In this document: piece after piece, positions 1-8,641 of the stretch
Numbering within the stretch: the stretch's first letter is position 1
Layout: each line of letters opens with the position of its first letter
Source: JANWHZ01 sp041487535
GTDB taxonomy: Bacteria; Patescibacteriota; Saccharimonadia; Saccharimonadales; UBA4665
Reading direction: 5' to 3'
Length of the DNA stretch: 38,505 bases
Assembly (NCBI GenBank): GCA_041487535.1
Contig: JBGPNM010000005.1
Location: 1 to 38,505, forward strand
The notes under the pieces: model-generated
The model's database searches: none
The model's input: the letters and a program-made list of their open reading frames with translations, nothing else
Told to the model about the DNA's origin: nothing
Made by a program: the position numbers and the translations under genes

Positions 1-54
1 CAGATCGATTTCCAGATCCGGATGGTATAACACCGCGACTTCGTATTGATGCAC
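1..54 (-). CDS. rpsF: Ribosomal protein bS6, N-terminal 18 codons (runs off the window)
   Basis: The minus strand reads from a GTG at 54 as MHQYEVAVLYHPDLEIDL, which matches the first beta strand of bS6 (YE-hydrophobic-x-PDL). bS6 binds 16S rRNA with bS18 in the small subunit. The start is fixed by an AAAGGAG Shine-Dalgarno (complement of 61-67) six bases upstream, and no in-frame ATG lies nearer. The gene continues past position 1. Family knowledge predicts ssb and rpsR next, but they are outside the window. Identification rests on 18 residues plus the strong SD and promoter. Confidence 0.85.
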   Translation of the reverse strand, partial: MHQYEVAVLYHPDLEIDL

Positions 55-118
55 GAGTCTCTCCTTTGGTTAACGCCTGCACTCACTAGATGGATGCAAG
101 CAGAGTTGATAATCGCTA

Positions 119-147
119 ATTATACTGTCGTCCTACCTGTTCGTCAA
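119..147 (-). promoter_or_regulatory. sigma70-type promoter of rpsF
   Basis: On the minus strand TTGACG (complement of 142-147) is followed by a 17-nt spacer and a perfect TATAAT (complement of 119-124). Transcription should start near 112, giving a leader of about 58 nt that carries the rpsF SD. This is one of the clearest promoters in the window and a reference for judging weaker ones. Confidence 0.8.
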
Positions 148-196
148 GCAGCTGGACGGAGTCACTCGATTATTCCATAGATAGGGCGTTTCCAAA

Positions 197-2395
197 TCAG
201 AAACCTTGGCTGGGGCGGGGAGAGTCGTCGGAATCTGCCCCTGGTGTATCCGCATCACCGGCGTAGAGCGAATCCATGCTGCTGATGAGCACCTCGCGCG
301 GACGGGAGCCGTCGGCGGGGCCGACGATGCCTTGTTCTTCCATAGTTTCGATCAGGCGCGCGGCGCGGCCGTAGCCAATACGCAAACGGCGCTGGAGCAG
401 GCTCGTACTGGCCTTGCGGCCATCGATGACGCAACGGACCGCATCCTTGAACATGTCGTCGTCTGCATCAGAGCCGCCGTAATCAGCGACCACCCCGCCC
501 TTGCCGTTCAGCACCACCGGCATGCTCACAACTTCGTCGTTATATTGCGGCGGCCGCTGCATGCGCAGAAAATCGGTGACTTTTGCCGTCTCTTCATCGC
601 CGATGAAGGCGCCCTGCACGCGGCGAGGCTTGGGCATGTCGGCCGTCAGCAGCAGCATATCGCCTTGGCCGAGCAGCTTCTCGGCACCGACCTGGTCGAT
701 AATAGTCCGGGAATCTACCTGGCTGGCCGTCGTGAAGGCAACCCGCGCCGGCACGTTGGCCTTGATGAGCCCGGTGATGACATCCACGCTTGGCCGCTGC
801 GTAGCCAGCACCAGGTGGATACCGACGGCCCGCGCCTTCTGCGCGATTCGTACGACCAACGCTTCCACATCGCGCGCCGCCATCATCATCAGGTCTGCCA
901 GCTCGTCGATGACAATGACAATATAGGGCATGCCCTCTTCTTTTTTCACTTCGTTGTATTCGGTAATATTGCGTTTTCCGATCTCTGCCAGCGCTTTGTA
1001 GCGCCGCTCCATCTCGGCCACCGCCCATTTCAATGCGCTGATACATTTTTCCGGCTCGGTGATAACCGGCGTCAAAAGATGCGGAATCTCGTCGTAGGGT
1101 TTTAGCTCTACCTGCTTCGGGTCGACTAGGATCAGCTTCAGGTCGGACGGCGAATTGCGGTATAACAGGCTGGTTAGGATAGCATTGATCATGACAGATT
1201 TACCAGAGCCGGTCTGCCCGGCAACTAACAGGTGCGGCATTTTGCCGAGGTCCGCAACAACCGGCACGCCGGAAATGTCCTTGCCGATGGCAAAGCCGAG
1301 CTGGCTATTCAGCCCCTGCCATTCGCGGGACAGGAAGATGGAGCTCAGTCGGACCGTCGCGGACTTTAGATTCGGAATCTCGATGCCAACGGCCCGTTTG
1401 CCGGGAATCGGCGCTTCGATGCGGATGGAATGCGCTGCCAGGTCGAGCGCCAAATTATTCTCCAGCGCGGTCATCTTGGCTAGCTTTACACCGGTTGGCG
1501 GCTTTAATGTAAACTGTGTTACCCGCGGGCCGACGTTCGCCCCTTCCATCTCCACGTCGATGTTGAAATTCGCGAACGTGTCATGGATGAGCTGCGCGTT
1601 TGCGTTCACGTTACCTGGGTCGGCTTTGTCCTGTTTCTGGTTCAGGAGCTCGACGCCCGGGAATTGCCAGTTCGGGTCGCTTGCGGCGGTGAGCGCCTCG
1701 TGGTTCTCTGCTGCCGTCAGCTTTTGGGCCGTATTCTTGAGCGTGCTCAGCCGCGGCTGGTCGCGCTCCGGCGTATGATGCTCGACGGGCACACCCTCGT
1801 TTAGGGTAAAGTGGCTCTCCGCCCGCGCCTTCAGTACGGCCAGGTCGCCTGCTTCGTCCCGTTCCCGTTTGAAGAGCCCGAACAGCGAAATGATAACTTT
1901 CGGCGAAATACCGAACGCGAAGAATACCGCCAGAACGGTAAGGACAAAGAACAGTACGGCGGCAGGCAGCTTGTCGAGTGCGGCTAAAATCATACCGCCC
2001 AGGACGCTGCCCACGCCGCCGCCATGACCGCCTTGCCAAGCATTAGCGGCATCCCGGCTGGCAAACGCGACGTGCAGCAGCCCGGCCGAAAACAGAAGGA
2101 TAAACAACATGCCGGCAAACTTGCCCACCGACAGGCGATGGTCTTCCGCGCGGAACTTCGTTACACCCCAGTACACAAGCGCCAGCGGCATAAGATAGGC
2201 CGCCCAGCCGAAGACGGCGTAGGCGGCATGAAACAGTTTGACCGGCAATATACCGCCGGTGCCAAACCCACCCAGCAGGAAAAAGAGCGCTATCAGGCAC
2301 AGCAGCGTCGCTCCAGCAAATGCCCAAAAGGGCGAGCGCTCGCGCGGTTCCGGGGCTGATTTTTTTCGTGAATACTTTCTATGTTTTGCTGCCAT
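197..2395 (-). CDS. ftsK: DNA translocase FtsK/SpoIIIE
   Basis: A 732-residue membrane-anchored ATPase that pumps DNA at the division septum and supports chromosome dimer resolution. About four N-terminal TM segments (roughly 24-45, 55-80, 90-112, 128-165) are followed by a linker and the RecA-like motor: Walker A GQTGSGKS near residue 390 and Walker B VIVIDELADL near 490-500. A C-terminal winged-helix gamma domain (about 650-715) would read oriented DNA sequences. The length is typical of compact FtsK proteins. It lies 184 bp downstream of rnj on the same strand but has its own promoter. No SD precedes the ATG; a TATAAT box sits 12 nt upstream of it. Confidence 0.97.
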   Translation of the reverse strand: MAAKHRKYSRKKSAPEPRERSPFWAFAGATLLCLIALFFLLGGFGTGGILPVKLFHAAYAVFGWAAYLMPLALVYWGVTKFRAEDHRLSVGKFAGMLFILLFSAGLLHVAFASRDAANAWQGGHGGGVGSVLGGMILAALDKLPAAVLFFVLTVLAVFFAFGISPKVIISLFGLFKRERDEAGDLAVLKARAESHFTLNEGVPVEHHTPERDQPRLSTLKNTAQKLTAAENHEALTAASDPNWQFPGVELLNQKQDKADPGNVNANAQLIHDTFANFNIDVEMEGANVGPRVTQFTLKPPTGVKLAKMTALENNLALDLAAHSIRIEAPIPGKRAVGIEIPNLKSATVRLSSIFLSREWQGLNSQLGFAIGKDISGVPVVADLGKMPHLLVAGQTGSGKSVMINAILTSLLYRNSPSDLKLILVDPKQVELKPYDEIPHLLTPVITEPEKCISALKWAVAEMERRYKALAEIGKRNITEYNEVKKEEGMPYIVIVIDELADLMMMAARDVEALVVRIAQKARAVGIHLVLATQRPSVDVITGLIKANVPARVAFTTASQVDSRTIIDQVGAEKLLGQGDMLLLTADMPKPRRVQGAFIGDEETAKVTDFLRMQRPPQYNDEVVSMPVVLNGKGGVVADYGGSDADDDMFKDAVRCVIDGRKASTSLLQRRLRIGYGRAARLIETMEEQGIVGPADGSRPREVLISSMDSLYAGDADTPGADSDDSPRPSQGF

Positions 2396-2407
2396 GACTA
2401 CTAAAAG

Positions 2408-2413
2408 ATTATA
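2408..2413 (-). promoter_or_regulatory. Start-proximal TATAAT box of ftsK
   Basis: A perfect TATAAT on the minus strand ends 12 nt before the ftsK ATG, with no recognisable -35 at 16-18 bp. If used it would give an almost leaderless mRNA. A better TTGACA/TATAGT promoter lies about 65 bp further upstream, so this box may be secondary. Confidence 0.4.
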
Positions 2414-2445
2414 CCCTCGTTACTTTGTGTGATCTAGGCTGCGCC

Positions 2446-2462
2446 GGTGTAGGTTTTACACC
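2446..2462. promoter_or_regulatory. Short palindrome in the ftsK leader
   Basis: GGTGTA and TACACC form a perfect 6-bp inverted repeat with a 5-nt loop, between the upstream ftsK promoter and its start codon. No U-run follows on either strand, so it does not look like a terminator. It could be an operator or a small leader hairpin. Confidence 0.35.
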
Positions 2463-2475
2463 TGTCACAAAACAA

Positions 2476-2504
2476 ACTATAGCAAATTTTACATCACTTG
2501 TCAA
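2476..2504 (-). promoter_or_regulatory. sigma70-type promoter upstream of ftsK
   Basis: TTGACA (complement of 2499-2504), a 17-nt spacer and TATAGT (complement of 2476-2481) make a near-consensus promoter reading toward ftsK. The predicted start near 2469 gives a leader of about 73 nt containing the 2446-2462 hairpin. Confidence 0.75.
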
Positions 2505-2578
2505 AATCAGGCCGGCGCATTTGATGCGATCAACGGAAATCTGCAGCGCTATCCGTCTGACCGGTAATCGTTGCGCTT

Positions 2579-4657
2579 TTAGTCAACACGCGGGTCCTGC
2601 GTAAGCAGCCTGGCACGCATTTCCTGGAAGCGGCGCTGCTGGTCAGCGGCGATTTGCTCGCCGGTTTTGGTGGTTTCGCCATTAGACGCAACGGTTACCT
2701 CGCCCTTGCTGCCGATGATATTAACCACGGGGATGATGATCGGGCTGCGCTGCGTGCGGTCAAACAGATAGTGCGTCACGTGGTCCTTCAACTCGGCCTT
2801 AAAGCGGTCCAGGTCAATACGCCTGAATCGTTGCTGAACGGCGCGCTTCAGCTCGACACGTAAGCCGTTCATGATCTCTTCGTTATCGCGCATGTAGATG
2901 AAGCCTCGGCTGATGATATCCGGGCTGGTCAACAGGTTGCCGGATTTCTTGTCTATAGTAAGTATCACCGCCACCAAGCCTTCTTCGCTGAGCAGTACGC
3001 GGTCTTTCACCACCACGTTGCTGACTATGGCGCCGGTCTGGTCGACGAGGATGGTGCCGTGCGGCACGTCACCGGCCAGCTCCATTTTGTCCGGCGTCAG
3101 CGCAATGACCTGGCCGTTATCGGCGTTCATCGTGTTGGCGCGCGGGATACCGTGTTCAATGGCTAGCTCGACGTGGTACAGCTTGGAAGTATAATCACCG
3201 TAAATAGGGATGAAGAACTTCGGCTTGACCATGTCGATCATCTCGGCGTATTCGTCGCGCGAGCTGTGGCCGGAAACGTGCAGCGGGCCGATGCCATCCA
3301 GGGTGTGGGTCTCGTGACGGAACACATGCACGCCCTTCTTTAATAGCTCGTCCACCATGCTGCGGATCGACGCGTCGTTGCCGGTATATGGGATGGGGGT
3401 ACTGGACAACACGACGGTGTCGGACTCTTTTAGCTTGATATGCTTGTGCTCGCCAGTGCTCATGCGCTGGAGCGCCGAGCTGGGCTCGCCCTGCGAACCG
3501 GTGCATACCACCACCAACTCTTCATCCTTCATGTTCGCGGCCGAGGCAATCGGCACGAACGTCCCCTTCGGCACACGCACGAAGCCGTGGCGGACCGCCA
3601 TTTCCAGCGTGCTGATCATGCTGCGGCCATCCATGGCAACCTTGCGGCCATGATGCACAGCAGCGTTGACGATCATTTGCACGCGGTTCATGTTGGTGCT
3701 AAACAAACCGACGAAGATACGCCCGGGTGCTTGGTCGATGATATCGATGAAGCTCTGCTCGATGCTGCTTTCCGACGGGGTGCGGCCGAGGCGCTCGGTG
3801 GTGGTGCTTTCACTTAAGAGCGCCAGCACGCCTTCCCGGCCGAGTTCGATGAGCCGCTCCATATCGGTGCGCTCGTGGTCGAGCGGGTTCGGATCAAAAC
3901 GGAAGTCGCCGCTGTTGATAACGCGGCCGACCGGCGTATCTATCACCACGCTGGCGCTACCGGGGATAGAGTGCGTCACGCGCACCAATTCTATAAAGAA
4001 CGCGCCGACCTTCAGCCGCTCGTGCGTGTCTTCGTTCATGGTGACGGTCTTCAGCTCAAAACCTTCCGGCATCGGCAAGCCGAAGTTGTTGAAAATCTCT
4101 TCCACGCGGCCGATGGTAAATTTGCTGCCGTAGATCGGCGCCGGAAACTTTGGAACAATATGCGGCAAGCCGCCGATATGGTCCAGATGTCCGTGGGTAA
4201 TGATATACGCGCGCAGCTTGTAGCGGATTTGTTCTAGGTACGTTGTATCGGCAATGGCGTAGTTGATGCCCGGCAGATCGACGCCCAGGTCGTTACCGCA
4301 GTCGATTATGACGGCATCGTTCATGTACTCAATCAGTATCATGTTCTTTGAGCCGCCCCCGTCCATACCGCCCAGGCCGATAATCTTCAGCCGCGGGCGG
4401 TCGTCGACTACATTGGCGCGGCCTCGCGGCTGTTCTTCCGAACTGGACCGCGGCGCGGCCATGTACTGGTTGGCGATACGCTGTGCGTCCATTTGCGAAC
4501 GCTTTTGGGCGCGCACGGCTTGCCCGCGCGAAGTGCTCAGGCTACTGCCCATTGGACGCGGAGTTTGTTGTTGCCCGGGCGCGACGGAAGCATTGCTGCT
4601 GCTACCGCCCCGTCTTGGCGGCCGGCTGCGTCGGTTGGGATTAGTATTTGGATTCAT
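2579..4657 (-). CDS. rnj: Ribonuclease J (metallo-beta-lactamase/beta-CASP)
   Basis: A 692-residue endo/5'-3' exoribonuclease of mRNA decay and rRNA maturation. The first ~85 residues are a low-complexity Arg/Ser/Gln/Pro tail, then the metallo-beta-lactamase core with HGHLDH at 155-160 (zinc ligands), the beta-CASP insertion containing the TGSQGEP segment, the HVSGHSSRDE motif, and a C-terminal domain. An AAGGAG SD lies just upstream of the ATG. It follows udg by 48 bp and probably belongs to the pnp operon, which would couple a 3'-5' and a 5'-3' exonuclease. The N-terminal extension is longer than in Firmicutes RNase J and may bind RNA or partners (inference). Confidence 0.95.
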   Translation of the reverse strand: MNPNTNPNRRSRPPRRGGSSSNASVAPGQQQTPRPMGSSLSTSRGQAVRAQKRSQMDAQRIANQYMAAPRSSSEEQPRGRANVVDDRPRLKIIGLGGMDGGGSKNMILIEYMNDAVIIDCGNDLGVDLPGINYAIADTTYLEQIRYKLRAYIITHGHLDHIGGLPHIVPKFPAPIYGSKFTIGRVEEIFNNFGLPMPEGFELKTVTMNEDTHERLKVGAFFIELVRVTHSIPGSASVVIDTPVGRVINSGDFRFDPNPLDHERTDMERLIELGREGVLALLSESTTTERLGRTPSESSIEQSFIDIIDQAPGRIFVGLFSTNMNRVQMIVNAAVHHGRKVAMDGRSMISTLEMAVRHGFVRVPKGTFVPIASAANMKDEELVVVCTGSQGEPSSALQRMSTGEHKHIKLKESDTVVLSSTPIPYTGNDASIRSMVDELLKKGVHVFRHETHTLDGIGPLHVSGHSSRDEYAEMIDMVKPKFFIPIYGDYTSKLYHVELAIEHGIPRANTMNADNGQVIALTPDKMELAGDVPHGTILVDQTGAIVSNVVVKDRVLLSEEGLVAVILTIDKKSGNLLTSPDIISRGFIYMRDNEEIMNGLRVELKRAVQQRFRRIDLDRFKAELKDHVTHYLFDRTQRSPIIIPVVNIIGSKGEVTVASNGETTKTGEQIAADQQRRFQEMRARLLTQDPRVD

Positions 4658-4705
4658 TAATTATTTCTCCTTGTATATATCTAATTTAAGGTGTAATTTA
4701 GTTGG

Positions 4706-5323
4706 TTACTTGGCAGTCACTTGCGCGAGAATGCCTGGGATCTTGGCAAAATCATCCACGAGCGTCTGGCGCAAGCTACCGTTGTACAACGCTGCCGCAG
4801 GATGGAACAGCGGCAGGATGACCAGGATCAGTTCGTCTATTGTGCTGTCCGGATCTGACCGCAGCGCTAGACGTATGCGCTTTGGCTTACCGTGCTCGGC
4901 ACTGATTTGCAGATCCGGCAAGAAGCAGCTTGCGGCATGGCGCCCTAGGGTCACCATAATTTTCGGCTGAATTACTTCTAGCTGGGCCTGTAAATACGGC
5001 AAAAAAGCTTTCTTTTCCTCCGGCAACGGATCGCGGTTGTTCGGCGGGCGGTATTTTACGATATTGGTTATGTAAATGTCGCTTCGGTCCAGATCCACGC
5101 TTGCCAGCATTTCGTCCAGGAACTTGCCGGCAGCACCGACGAAAGGTTTGCCTAGCTTGTCTTCGTTTTTGCCAGGCGCTTCGCCGATAAACACCAGCTC
5201 GGCGTCAGGATTGCCGTCGCCGAATACCAGCTGTGTAGCTTGTGCCGCTAGTTGTGGACAAACGTGATCATTAAGGATTTTCTGCTTGATTTCGTCAAGC
5301 TGCTGCTGTTTTACGGTGCTCAT
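4706..5323 (-). CDS. Uracil-DNA glycosylase, family-4-like, lacking the Fe-S cysteines
   Basis: A 205-residue base-excision repair enzyme that removes uracil from DNA. Motif A is GEAPG at 47-51, followed by LGKPFVGAAGKFL, and the C-terminal active-site loop is HPAA. Family 4 enzymes normally hold a 4Fe-4S cluster with four cysteines. Here only C22 remains of the first pair (D19 replaces its partner), and Y91 (KYRPP) and F107 (KAFLPYL) replace the second pair, so the cluster is almost certainly absent. The start ATG overlaps the stop of the upstream gene as ATGA, indicating translational coupling. Confidence 0.9.
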   Translation of the reverse strand: MSTVKQQQLDEIKQKILNDHVCPQLAAQATQLVFGDGNPDAELVFIGEAPGKNEDKLGKPFVGAAGKFLDEMLASVDLDRSDIYITNIVKYRPPNNRDPLPEEKKAFLPYLQAQLEVIQPKIMVTLGRHAASCFLPDLQISAEHGKPKRIRLALRSDPDSTIDELILVILPLFHPAAALYNGSLRQTLVDDFAKIPGILAQVTAK

Positions 5324-5682
5324 TTCTGGCCTTTCTTGACAGATTCAATGAATTCCATCAGTTCTTGCTTGTTTTGTTCTGAGCGCTGCTTCTGGTGTTT
5401 GAATTCATCTGTCAGAAAATCAGCATTAGTTTTGTGTGCTGCTATCAGGTAGAGCTGCTGGCCGAGCACCACAACAGCGGTAATAATCAGCAATGCTATT
5501 CCGACTTTCTGTCCTAAGCTGTGCGGAGCGCTTCCGGATATCAGCGCACCCGCTGTTATACCAACGACACCGATCGGCACGATCATGATAAGCGTAAGCT
5601 TACGCAGTCGATTGTATTCCCGCTTTCGCTTGCCACTTAGGTTCCAGCTACCGTTTAAGAAATCGAACATATTGTTAGACAT
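5320..5682 (-). CDS. Small two-TM membrane protein of unknown function
   Basis: This 120-residue product is not recognised. A basic N-terminus (KRKREYNRLRK) precedes two hydrophobic segments at about 30-50 and 60-81, then a charged, probably coiled-coil tail rich in Lys, Gln and Glu, ending near the membrane surface. It lies 1 nt after the preceding small membrane gene and overlaps udg by ATGA, so it is within the pnp-udg-rnj operon. Either M1 or M5 could be the start. An RNA-decay link is only suggested by position. Confidence 0.75.
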   Translation of the reverse strand: MSNNMFDFLNGSWNLSGKRKREYNRLRKLTLIMIVPIGVVGITAGALISGSAPHSLGQKVGIALLIITAVVVLGQQLYLIAAHKTNADFLTDEFKHQKQRSEQNKQELMEFIESVKKGQK

Positions 5683-5683
5683 C

Positions 5684-5929
5684 CTAGCCTACCGATGAAC
5701 GTTTATGCGGCCTGGCAGCTGTTCCCGCATGTACAAGCCTTCCGGCCAGCTTCACGAGGTTCCAGATAGCACCTGCGGATAGGACAATCGATAAGAGCCA
5801 GGCGCTCAACCGCCCGCTGTCGATAGCCCACGAGGCGCAGGCGTATGCCACTGCCAGCTCGGTGAGCCCAAACACCAGCAGACCGGTTTTCGATTGATGC
5901 CAAACTTTCGTCTTATCCAGTACGTTCAT
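5684..5929 (-). CDS. Small two-TM membrane protein of unknown function
   Basis: An 81-residue protein with two hydrophobic helices (about 15-35 and 41-63) and a short basic C-terminus (RPHKRSSVG). It begins 7 nt after the pnp stop and ends 1 nt before the next small membrane gene, so it is clearly operon-borne. It shows no family signature. The two neighbouring two-TM proteins could be partners. Confidence 0.7.
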   Translation of the reverse strand: MNVLDKTKVWHQSKTGLLVFGLTELAVAYACASWAIDSGRLSAWLLSIVLSAGAIWNLVKLAGRLVHAGTAARPHKRSSVG

Positions 5930-5936
5930 GCAACTT

Positions 5937-8078
5937 CTATTTGCTGTCCTTCGACTCCCGGGCGGCAGCCTTCATGCTCAGCTGCAGCCGGCCGCGGTCG
6001 TCGATAGCCAGGAGCTTTACCGTTACTTTATCGCCCTCTTTCACGACGTCGCTGGGTTTACTTACCCGCTCGTCTTTCATTTCGCTGACGTGTACGAGCC
6101 CTTCTTTGCCCGGCATGATTTCTACGAATGCCCCGAAGTCTAGCACACTTACCACGCGGCAGTCGTGATAAATTTTACCCACCTCCGGCACAGCCGTAAG
6201 CATACGGATGAATTGGATGGCGCCGTCAATCGACTTCTTGTCCGGGCTGGCAATAAATACCGTGCCGTCGTCCTTGATGTCGATCTCCGCACCCGTCTCG
6301 GCAATGATCTTGTTAATGGTCTCGCCGCCTTTGCCGATAACATCGCGGATCTTTTCCGGGTTAATCTGGATACTCTCGACATGCGGCGCGTACGGGCTCT
6401 GCTCTTGGCGCGGCGCGGCAAGCGTACCGAGCATGTGCTCCAGGATGAACGCGCGGCCCTCTTTGCCTTGCAGGATCGCTGCCTTCAGCGTGCTCACCGG
6501 CAGACCGTGGACTTTCATGTCCATCTGGAGCGCCGTGATGCCTTGGGTAGTGCCGGCCACTTTGAAGTCCATATCGCCGGCAAAATCTTCGGCATCGGCG
6601 ATGTCGCTCAGAATGTAGGCTTTGTCGCCTTCCATCATCAAGCCCATGGCGATACCGCTCACCGGCCGCTTCAGCGGCACGCCGGCATCCATCAGCGACA
6701 AACAGCTGGAACAGGTCGCCGCCATGCTCGTGCTGCCGTTCTGGCTCATAATTTCGGTAACGGCGCGGATGGCGTACGGAAATGCTGCTTCATCCGGAAG
6801 TACCGGCAAGATTGCCCGCTCCGCCAGATAGCCGTGACCGATTTCGCGCCGTCCCGGGCCGCTCAAGCGCTTAACCTCGCCCACGGTATAGCCGGGCGCG
6901 TTGTAATGATGCATATACCGGCGCTCGCCGCTCTTTTCCATCGTGTCAATCATCTGCGCATAACTCAGCGGCGCCAACGTCACGATATTCAGGGCTTGCG
7001 TTACGCCGCGCGTGAACAGGCTGGAGCCGTGAGCGCGCGGTAAGATACCGACCTCACTGGATAAGGCCCGGACTTCTGCAAGCTCGCGTCCGTCCGGGCG
7101 AACGCCGTCCTTGACGATTCCTTTCCGGACATCTTTGTGTATGGCAAGCACGAATGCGTCGTCGTACTCTCGCTTAAATTCCGCGAAACCCTCGCCCAAC
7201 TCTTCCTGGAAATGGGCGTGCATGGCATCAAGCAGGTTTTTGACCAAATCGTTTCGCTCCGGGTACGGCGCACGGAGTCCTACGCCCAGTCGGCCCTCCA
7301 GCCAGGTTTCAACCCGCTGCTGAATGTCGGTATCGGGCAGCGCCAGCGCGTGCGTCAGCGGCGTCACACCGACTTTACTAACCAGTTCTTTCTGGATAGC
7401 GATAGCCGGTTGCATGGCGGCGAAAGCGTATTCCAACGCTTCGATAACCTGCTCTTCGCTGACTTCCTTGGCGCCGGCCTCAACCATGGTGATGGCATGC
7501 TCGGTGCCTGCTACTACCAGGTCCAAGACCCCTGTCGACAGCTCATCGGCCGATAGGAAGGCCTTCGGTTTGCCGTCATCAGCCAAGCCCACGCGAAGGC
7601 CGGCAACCGGACCGTCGAACGGCGCACCGGTCAGCATAAACGCCGCGCTCATGGCAATCATAGCGATAACGTCTGGGCGGAAAGCCGGGTCCATACTCAG
7701 GACGGTGGCAATGCCTTGCACTTCATGACGGTAGCCCTTCGGCCACAGCGGCCGAATCGGCCGGTCGATGAGACGGCCGATGAGTACCGCTTCATCCGAC
7801 GGCCTGCCCTCGCGCTTGATAAACCGGCTGCCGCTGATCTTGCCGGCGGCATAGAACCGCTCTTCGTAATCGATACTCAGCGGAAAGTAATCAAGCCCTT
7901 GCACTTGGTGTTCGCCCAGCATGGCCGTGCCGAGCACGACCGTATCGCCGTACTTCGCCAGCACGGAAGCCGACGAACGGAAGCCGACGCGGCCCACCTC
8001 AAGGGTGAGAGTACGTCCGCATAATTCTGTCGTGACGCTAATAATTTTTTTGCCGTAAGGGTTAATAGTCTGCCCCAT
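5937..8078 (-). CDS. pnp: Polyribonucleotide nucleotidyltransferase (PNPase)
   Basis: A 713-residue phosphorolytic 3'-5' exoribonuclease that degrades mRNA to nucleoside diphosphates. It has two RNase PH-like halves, the conserved RRYMHHYN and NGSTSMA...LMDAGVP segments of the catalytic half, a KH domain from about residue 565 (IGKGGETI) and an S1 domain from about 633 (GAFVEIMPGKEGLVHVSEM). Full domain content and normal length indicate a working enzyme. It lies 206 bp after rpsO, the classical rpsO-pnp order, and heads a tight series ending with RNase J. The ATG has only a weak, distant SD (GAAAGG, about 14 nt upstream). Confidence 0.98.
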   Translation of the reverse strand: MGQTINPYGKKIISVTTELCGRTLTLEVGRVGFRSSASVLAKYGDTVVLGTAMLGEHQVQGLDYFPLSIDYEERFYAAGKISGSRFIKREGRPSDEAVLIGRLIDRPIRPLWPKGYRHEVQGIATVLSMDPAFRPDVIAMIAMSAAFMLTGAPFDGPVAGLRVGLADDGKPKAFLSADELSTGVLDLVVAGTEHAITMVEAGAKEVSEEQVIEALEYAFAAMQPAIAIQKELVSKVGVTPLTHALALPDTDIQQRVETWLEGRLGVGLRAPYPERNDLVKNLLDAMHAHFQEELGEGFAEFKREYDDAFVLAIHKDVRKGIVKDGVRPDGRELAEVRALSSEVGILPRAHGSSLFTRGVTQALNIVTLAPLSYAQMIDTMEKSGERRYMHHYNAPGYTVGEVKRLSGPGRREIGHGYLAERAILPVLPDEAAFPYAIRAVTEIMSQNGSTSMAATCSSCLSLMDAGVPLKRPVSGIAMGLMMEGDKAYILSDIADAEDFAGDMDFKVAGTTQGITALQMDMKVHGLPVSTLKAAILQGKEGRAFILEHMLGTLAAPRQEQSPYAPHVESIQINPEKIRDVIGKGGETINKIIAETGAEIDIKDDGTVFIASPDKKSIDGAIQFIRMLTAVPEVGKIYHDCRVVSVLDFGAFVEIMPGKEGLVHVSEMKDERVSKPSDVVKEGDKVTVKLLAIDDRGRLQLSMKAAARESKDSK

Positions 8079-8284
8079 AGGGTGTGTTGTTTCGCCTTTC
8101 TACTCCTTGGCGTTCGTTGAAGTATGTTCGCGAGTAGGGTGCAAATATCCAGCTGCCTTGTGCGTAAAATTACGCTGGTATATCTGTGTCCCTGCTAGCG
8201 AACACGTGTCAGCCATAAGGAGCGCTGTTAAAGTGCACAAGCTTGCTTCCGTGATATCTCGAGGAAGCTGGTCTATGCGCTTCG
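8079..8284 (-). promoter_or_regulatory. rpsO-pnp intergenic region with several hairpins
   Basis: This 206-bp gap codes for nothing obvious. On the minus strand it holds a GCTTCC/GGAAGC stem just after rpsO and a GCGTAA-TT-TTACGC palindrome nearer pnp. In other bacteria this gap carries processing sites and PNPase autocontrol. I see no consensus promoter or U-tailed terminator, so readthrough from rpsO is plausible. Confidence 0.4.
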
Positions 8285-8551
8285 CTAACGGCGGATGCCG
8301 AGCTTATGGATCAGGTCTAGGTACGCATTGCTGTCGCGGTCGGCAATATACTTGAGCAACCTGCGGCGGCGGCCCACCAATTGGAGTAAGCCACGGCGGG
8401 TAGCAAAGTCCTTGCTGTGCAGCTTCAGGTGCCCGGTCAGCTCTTTGATACGCTCGGTTGCCACAGCAATTTGGGCCGCTGCGCCGCCGGTGTCGGTCTT
8501 ATGCGCTTGCACACCAGCAATAGCAATCTGTTTCTTCTCACTTGTGATCAT
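8285..8551 (-). CDS. rpsO: Ribosomal protein uS15
   Basis: An 88-residue primary 16S rRNA-binding protein of the small subunit. The family signature is intact: HKTDTGG near the N-terminus, then HLKLHSKDFATRRGL and GRRRRLLKYI. No SD directly precedes the ATG. Instead an AGGAGG lies about 75 nt upstream, followed by a short ORF that overlaps the rpsO start as ATGA. uS15 commonly represses its own translation through a leader structure, which may explain this arrangement. Confidence 0.96.
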   Translation of the reverse strand: MITSEKKQIAIAGVQAHKTDTGGAAAQIAVATERIKELTGHLKLHSKDFATRRGLLQLVGRRRRLLKYIADRDSNAYLDLIHKLGIRR

Positions 8552-8622
8552 ACTGTCGGTAGCTTATCAGATAGAAGACAGAAAAGCAAGCCGCAGCAGC
8601 ATTTAGTCCATACAACTATCAT
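8548..8622 (-). CDS. Possible 24-codon leader ORF in front of rpsO
   Basis: A strong AGGAGG (complement of 8624-8629) has no annotated gene after it. An ATG at 8622 opens a 24-residue frame (MIVVWTKCCCGLLFCLLS...) whose TGA overlaps the rpsO ATG as ATGA. The SD-to-ATG spacing is only 1 nt, which is poor. A TTG at 8615, 8 nt from the SD, opens a different 25-residue frame that ends inside rpsO. Either could couple translation to rpsO, or the SD may be brought to the rpsO start by folding. Confidence 0.3.
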   Translation of the reverse strand: MIVVWTKCCCGLLFCLLSDKLPTV

Positions 8623-8641
8623 TCCTCCTATCCGGCCCTTT

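Noticed and set aside
206..1105. 299-codon plus-strand ORF opposite ftsK
   Set aside because: Antisense shadow of the FtsK motor domain with no recognisable features.
6165..7043. 292-codon plus-strand ORF opposite pnp
   Set aside because: Composition is His/Arg/Ala-rich without motifs, and it lies wholly inside the PNPase coding region.
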